NCBI GenBank assembly: GCA_032718475.1
Contig: JAUCBJ010005037.1
Span: 1 to 48,163, forward strand
From: Nemertoderma westbladi
Taxonomy: Eukaryota > Xenacoelomorpha > Nemertodermatida > Nemertodermatidae
Direction: 5' to 3'
Length of the DNA stretch: 48,163 nt
In this document: positions 45,220 to 48,163 of the stretch, piece after piece
Position numbering within the stretch: the stretch's first letter is position 1
Layout: the number at the start of each line of letters is the position of its first letter
The notes under the pieces: model-generated
The model's input: the letters and a program-made list of their open reading frames with translations, nothing else
Databases searched by the model: none
What the model was told of the DNA's origin: nothing
Position numbers and translations under genes: made by a program

Positions 45220-45474
45220 TCAGTGCCTCAATAAAGTTAGGTCCATCCAACACGAAACCTGTGTGGAAATAATTCCACACACACCCCCACGTCGCGACAA
45301 ACATAAAGCTAGTCGCGAAATCTTGAACCATTTCTGAGCTTGAGATGGTTTGATGTTTGCGGCTTTTGCTAATTTTGTGATACTTGCAAAACCCGCAGGC
45401 GATGAAGGATCTAAATAAATTCTTAACAGTTTTTTGTCTCTTCGGCTTAAAATCGGTTTCATCTTGCGTGGCAT
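45220..45474 (-). pseudogene. Polinton-type integrase, N-terminal remnant
   Basis: Polinton integrases are retrovirus-like (c-integrase) DDE enzymes that insert the element into host DNA. The first 50 or so codons match the N-terminal region of that family: a basic start, LLRIYLDPSSPAGFASITKL and a helix-turn-helix-like segment ending in QAQKWFK. After that, similarity is weak and appears shared between two frames, which suggests frameshifts, and the frame stops at 45220. The DDE catalytic core is absent. I infer that the gene was truncated by a deletion or by an insertion to its left, possibly with the Tc1-like fragment nearby. Confidence 0.65.
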
Positions 45475-45525
45475 CTTTTCGACAACCGCAAGTAATATGT
45501 ATATTCAAATCTCTTATAAAGGGCA

Positions 45526-45693
45526 TCACCGTAAAAACAGCTGAAATTTTTTTATTTTCTTTGAAGTTGATGTTTTGAAGGGTTTTCTTTTTGTAGTATT
45601 TACTCTAGGTATATCTTGAGGTTTTAAATCAGTAGCTAATGGTTTACTCGATACTAAATATAATTTTCTAAATGTTACTCCCGTTTTAACCAT
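45526..45693 (-). CDS. Small basic protein of 55 residues, Polinton-associated
   Basis: The ATG at 45693 lies only 2 bp after the stop codon of the next gene upstream (45696), as expected in a compact viral gene block. The product is 55 residues long with a very basic C-terminal half (TTKRKPFKTSTSKKIKKF). It has no cysteine and no hydrophobic segment. Basic proteins of this size in DNA viruses often bind the packaged DNA, but I recognise no family and this role is a guess from composition. The integrase remnant starts 51 bp further on. Confidence 0.5.
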   Translation of the reverse strand: MVKTGVTFRKLYLVSSKPLATDLKPQDIPRVNTTKRKPFKTSTSKKIKKFQLFLR

Positions 45694-45695
45694 TA

Positions 45696-46079
45696 TTACC
45701 GTCCGTGGTTAATTTTTTTCGCAATAGCCGCTCCAGCGGCGGCGGCACCAGCACTCGCGGCGAGTTTCGCACCAATGCCGAGTAAGGGTATTAGAAACGG
45801 TAGTATGCCTCCAGATTGATTGGTTAACTTTTTTCTGTAACTTGATATATTTTTTGTTTTACGGTTGAGCGATTTTAATACCTTTTTATAACGACAAATA
45901 TTTCTAAATGAATGAGGGGTCAATTGTACGTTACCTTTTAGAACATTTAATGCGGTATTTACAATGGGCCGTATTAATTCGTTACTCACGGTATGGTTAA
46001 TAAAATAAGTTCTTTGTTGAGGGGTAGCGCTGCGTAGAAATTCCAATTCGTTATGATATTTCTGCACAAGTCTATTCAT
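45696..46079 (-). CDS. Small virion-type protein with hydrophobic Gly/Ala-rich tail
   Basis: This is a 127-residue protein with a layout common in Polintons and adintoviruses. A helical, basic N-terminal part (residues 1 to about 88, including FINHTVSNELIRPIV and RYKKVLKSLNRKTKNI) is followed by a GGILPFLIPLLGIGAKLAAS-type hydrophobic segment and an alanine-rich run, ending in KKINHGR. Such proteins have been likened to adenovirus minor core proteins and may act on membranes or package DNA. That role comes from the family comparison and is not shown here. The frame is intact. The gene starts 33 bp after the point where the upstream ATPase frame originally ended. Confidence 0.68.
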   Translation of the reverse strand: MNRLVQKYHNELEFLRSATPQQRTYFINHTVSNELIRPIVNTALNVLKGNVQLTPHSFRNICRYKKVLKSLNRKTKNISSYRKKLTNQSGGILPFLIPLLGIGAKLAASAGAAAAGAAIAKKINHGR

Positions 46080-46112
46080 TGTTGCAACATTATTGAAAAT
46101 TGTTACAAAATA

Positions 46113-46787
46113 TTAATTATTATTATTATTATTTTCGCTACGTTTATAGTCAATGTAATTTTTAATGTAACAATTATGATTACGAAATATATCCGATCTA
46201 AATCTTAAATGTTCGGGTGTTTCCTGTCATAAATCAATTAAGAAATGCGAAAATGGTTCAATAGTCGCATCTTGATAGGAATCTACTAAAAATTTGGTCT
46301 GCCCTGGTAACATCTGCTTCGCGAAATTTAAAACCGATAAACTGTCTCGCGGATTTTTCATTAATACTAAGGTATGGCTATTAATTGATCTTGTGCGGTT
46401 ATGCTTCCCACCGTAAAACATGTTTTGCGTTATGAAACAAATAAATATATTGGAATGATGAGCAACCTTAGTAAACAATACAGTTAAGGCTGTACTAGAC
46501 TCAGTTTCTGTTAATAAATCATATATAATTAATAAATCTCGACTATTCACTAAACTATCTATATTTTCAGGCAAACCTTTGTAAAGGTGAGTAATACCAG
46601 GAATAGTCGGGGGATTGCTCCCGTAACAATACAATACTCGTAAGGGGGGTTCGTTGAAGCAGCCATTCTTGTGTTTAATTAAATTACCAACAAATGTAGA
46701 CTTTCCGGAACCAGACGGGCCAGAAATTATCATACTCGTTCCCATTTGAAAGTTTAAATTATATGGACCTGAATTAAAGTCAGCCAT
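46113..46787 (-). pseudogene. FtsK/HerA-type DNA-packaging ATPase, broken by an in-frame TGA
   Basis: This ATPase family pumps the viral genome into the capsid. The open part, 46787-46227, encodes 186 residues. It has a Walker A motif GPSGSGKST at residues 23-31, a Walker B region LLIIYDLL at 85-92, the sensor segment CFITQNMF, an arginine-finger region (NRTRSINSHTLVLMKNPRD), and a C-terminal ATIEPFSHFLIDL. The stop at 46229-46227 is TGA. The same frame then continues 37 codons to a TAA at 46115-46113, and the extra part looks like the normal end of the family (ETPEHLRFRSDIF). Family members are usually a little over 200 residues, so the gene has most likely lost about 37 residues by one nonsense change. 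The first aspartate of the Walker B DD pair also appears replaced by Tyr89. An inactive protein is the likely result. Confidence 0.85.
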
Positions 46788-46968
46788 TTATTATTATTAT
46801 TAAGATATATCAACAATACAATATAATATAATATAAATATCAATAATCCATCACCATTACTATGTATATATGTAACAATTCACAAAAAACAGCATTTTAC
46901 AACAAAAAGTATGTACAACTGTAGTATTAGTATATTTATCATGGCAATCTTTCGTTCTATTTATTACT

Positions 46969-47670
46969 TTATTTGAAAAGATTGTGTAATCGTATACCAG
47001 CAATCAACAGACATTGTTTTCGATTTAAATAATGTCCACACCAAGTGAGATAACGGTGACATCGTATAAATTCGTTATACTTCTTAGTTTGACATTTACG
47101 TTCTATACCACGTCCATAGCATTTAGTACTGGAAATATGACTTAGAGTATGCTCCGTCAAAGTGCGAATTACTCTCATACACAAATCATTGCAAAGAATA
47201 CCTTCATCAAGTTTCAAATAATACTTTTTTGGTTTTATACCTCTTGAAGATGATTCATCTTTATATGTCTTAAAGTAAATATCAAAACTACGTAAATTCT
47301 TATTTAATTTTACTGTGATATTTTTATGTTCTTCATCAAACAACCAAGGTACCATAAAGCCGCCTTTTTTCACTATATATCGATAAAAAATATTCTGTGA
47401 TATTGTAAATAAATCGTTAGGTTCATTACTTATTCCTGAAATGTAAATAGAATTCCGCAGCTCTTTCCAATAATATGGATTATATAACTTGTTTACTCTG
47501 CAAAGTGTCTGTACTCTACAAATTGGACAAATTTTAGTACAATCATTAATTTCAACATGTTGATCAATACATGTCACGCAAGTTCCATGTTTATTAACAC
47601 ATATGTAACAATCAAGATGTTTTAAATTAGAATAACAAATACTACAATTTGTGTTTATTAATATATCCAT
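46969..47670 (-). CDS. RING-finger protein, probable E3 ubiquitin ligase
   Basis: The 233-residue product begins with a C3HC4 RING: C9/C12, C24/H28, C31/C34 and C48/C51, with the spacing expected of the family (the last pair in CPICR). RING domains recruit E2 enzymes and usually promote ubiquitin transfer. The remaining 180 residues are basic, with KKGGFMVPWLF, GIKPKKYYLKLDE and a final Cys/His-containing stretch (HRYLTWCGHYLNRKQC). I do not recognise that part, and it would hold the target specificity. The gene sits between the ATPase and an unknown gene, on the same strand, so I read it as a Polinton accessory gene. DNA viruses often carry RING proteins that act on host proteins. That role is inferred; only the RING itself is seen. 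Confidence 0.72.
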   Translation of the reverse strand: MDILINTNCSICYSNLKHLDCYICVNKHGTCVTCIDQHVEINDCTKICPICRVQTLCRVNKLYNPYYWKELRNSIYISGISNEPNDLFTISQNIFYRYIVKKGGFMVPWLFDEEHKNITVKLNKNLRSFDIYFKTYKDESSSRGIKPKKYYLKLDEGILCNDLCMRVIRTLTEHTLSHISSTKCYGRGIERKCQTKKYNEFIRCHRYLTWCGHYLNRKQCLLIAGIRLHNLFK

Positions 47671-47737
47671 TTTTCTTAAATAACCAAACCAAAATCGTTA
47701 AAATGTTGATAAAATATTTATAATATAGCTGAAAGAG

Positions 47738-48163
47738 TCAAGAATCATCTTCATTGTCATCGGTTTCATCAGTGGTTACAAGGGTTTCTTTCGAAATAAT
47801 AACAATAAACAAAGCCATAATTTCATAAGCATTTTTACGATCTAATTTGATCTCAAACTTTTCACATTTATTGCTCGCTATATTACCACTATATTGAGTA
47901 ATAACAATAAAGTTATCTGACATTGATAAAATTGTGAATTTATCTAAATCATCTTCTTCTTTGTAATCTAAAAGGTAATTAGTAGAATCTACCTCACCGA
48001 AAATATCAATAGATCGTAGTTCTTTTCTTGCTTGTTCAGAAATGTCTATTTTAAAATTAGGTTGTGAAGGACAATAAATAGTGTTACCAATAACAATACA
48101 AGTAAGATTATCTACAGTATTAAATGTATGTCTTATTACAGGCGCAGGTGTATCAGAAGACAT
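47738..48163 (-). CDS. Unknown acidic protein of 141 residues, Polinton-associated
   Basis: The ATG lies exactly at the right edge of the window (48163), so the frame could begin further right, although MSSDTPAPVIRHTFN is a plausible start. The product is acidic overall and ends in a run of Asp/Glu (TDETDDNEDDS). The middle has alternating hydrophobic residues suggesting beta strands (NLTCIVIGNTIYC, KFTILSMSDNFIVITQYSGN). It has no signal peptide, membrane segment or known motif. It shares strand, base composition and close spacing with the RING gene, so it probably belongs to the same element. Confidence 0.55.
   Translation of the reverse strand: MSSDTPAPVIRHTFNTVDNLTCIVIGNTIYCPSQPNFKIDISEQARKELRSIDIFGEVDSTNYLLDYKEEDDLDKFTILSMSDNFIVITQYSGNIASNKCEKFEIKLDRKNAYEIMALFIVIISKETLVTTDETDDNEDDS

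Larger units (their letters stand above)
45220..48163 (-). mobile_element. Partial Polinton/Maverick (adintovirus-like) endogenous element
   Basis: Six closely packed genes lie on the minus strand with short AT-rich gaps (2, 33 and 67 bp in three cases). The packaging ATPase, the small Gly/Ala-tailed protein and an integrase N-terminus are each typical of Polintons and the related adintoviruses, double-stranded DNA elements that straddle viruses and transposons. The element runs off the right edge; hexon and penton capsid proteins, protease and protein-primed DNA polymerase B are not in the window. The left boundary is undefined because the integrase is cut short and I could not find a terminal inverted repeat. 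A premature stop in the ATPase and the decayed integrase indicate an inactive copy. Confidence 0.78.

Overview
The window is from an animal nuclear genome, most likely an invertebrate; the species cannot be named from the sequence. The reasons are one host gene with a spliceosomal intron (a myotubularin lipid phosphatase of the MTMR6/7/8 type), three kinds of APE-type LINE insertion, a Tc1-like transposase scrap and part of a Polinton/Maverick (adintovirus-like) element. Flanking DNA is AT-rich. By my coordinates about 40% of the window is tandem repeat, in seven large, apparently unrelated families plus several small ones.

Layout, left to right. 0.2-1.0 kb: a 14/10-bp minisatellite. 2.8-11.3 kb: a 46-bp satellite of about 185 units with nested higher-order duplications. 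12.05-14.9 kb: LINE A, with a long open endonuclease/reverse-transcriptase frame. 15.3-17.2 kb: a 17-bp minisatellite that is open in nearly every frame. 18.08-18.50 kb: a short 3' copy of LINE A. 19.9-23.2 kb, minus strand: LINE C, a decayed CR1/Rex1-like element with a 39-bp repeat at its 5' end. 26.78-29.19 kb: LINE B, 5'-truncated but otherwise open and flanked by a 12-bp target-site duplication. 29.2-29.9 kb: a 14-bp array. 30.05-30.3 kb: a 76-bp repeat. 31.75-37.8 kb: a 34-bp AT-rich satellite. 37.8-39.15 kb: a composite 47-bp array.

39.8-42.3 kb, minus strand: the only evident host gene, a two-exon myotubularin-related phosphatase of 658 residues. It has a PH-GRAM domain, an intact CX5R active site and a C-terminal FYVE-related zinc finger. 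Its GC-rich coding sequence contrasts with its surroundings.

43.9 kb to the right edge: a mobile-element zone. It holds a stop-interrupted unknown frame, a Tc1-like transposase fragment, and then a compact run of minus-strand Polinton/adintovirus genes. In transcriptional order from the right edge these are an unknown 141-residue protein, a RING-finger protein, the FtsK/HerA-type packaging ATPase (broken by one in-frame stop), a small protein with a hydrophobic Gly/Ala-rich tail, a 55-residue basic protein, and the N-terminal remnant of an integrase. Capsid, protease and DNA polymerase genes are absent and would have to lie beyond the right edge. The element appears to be an inactivated endogenous copy.
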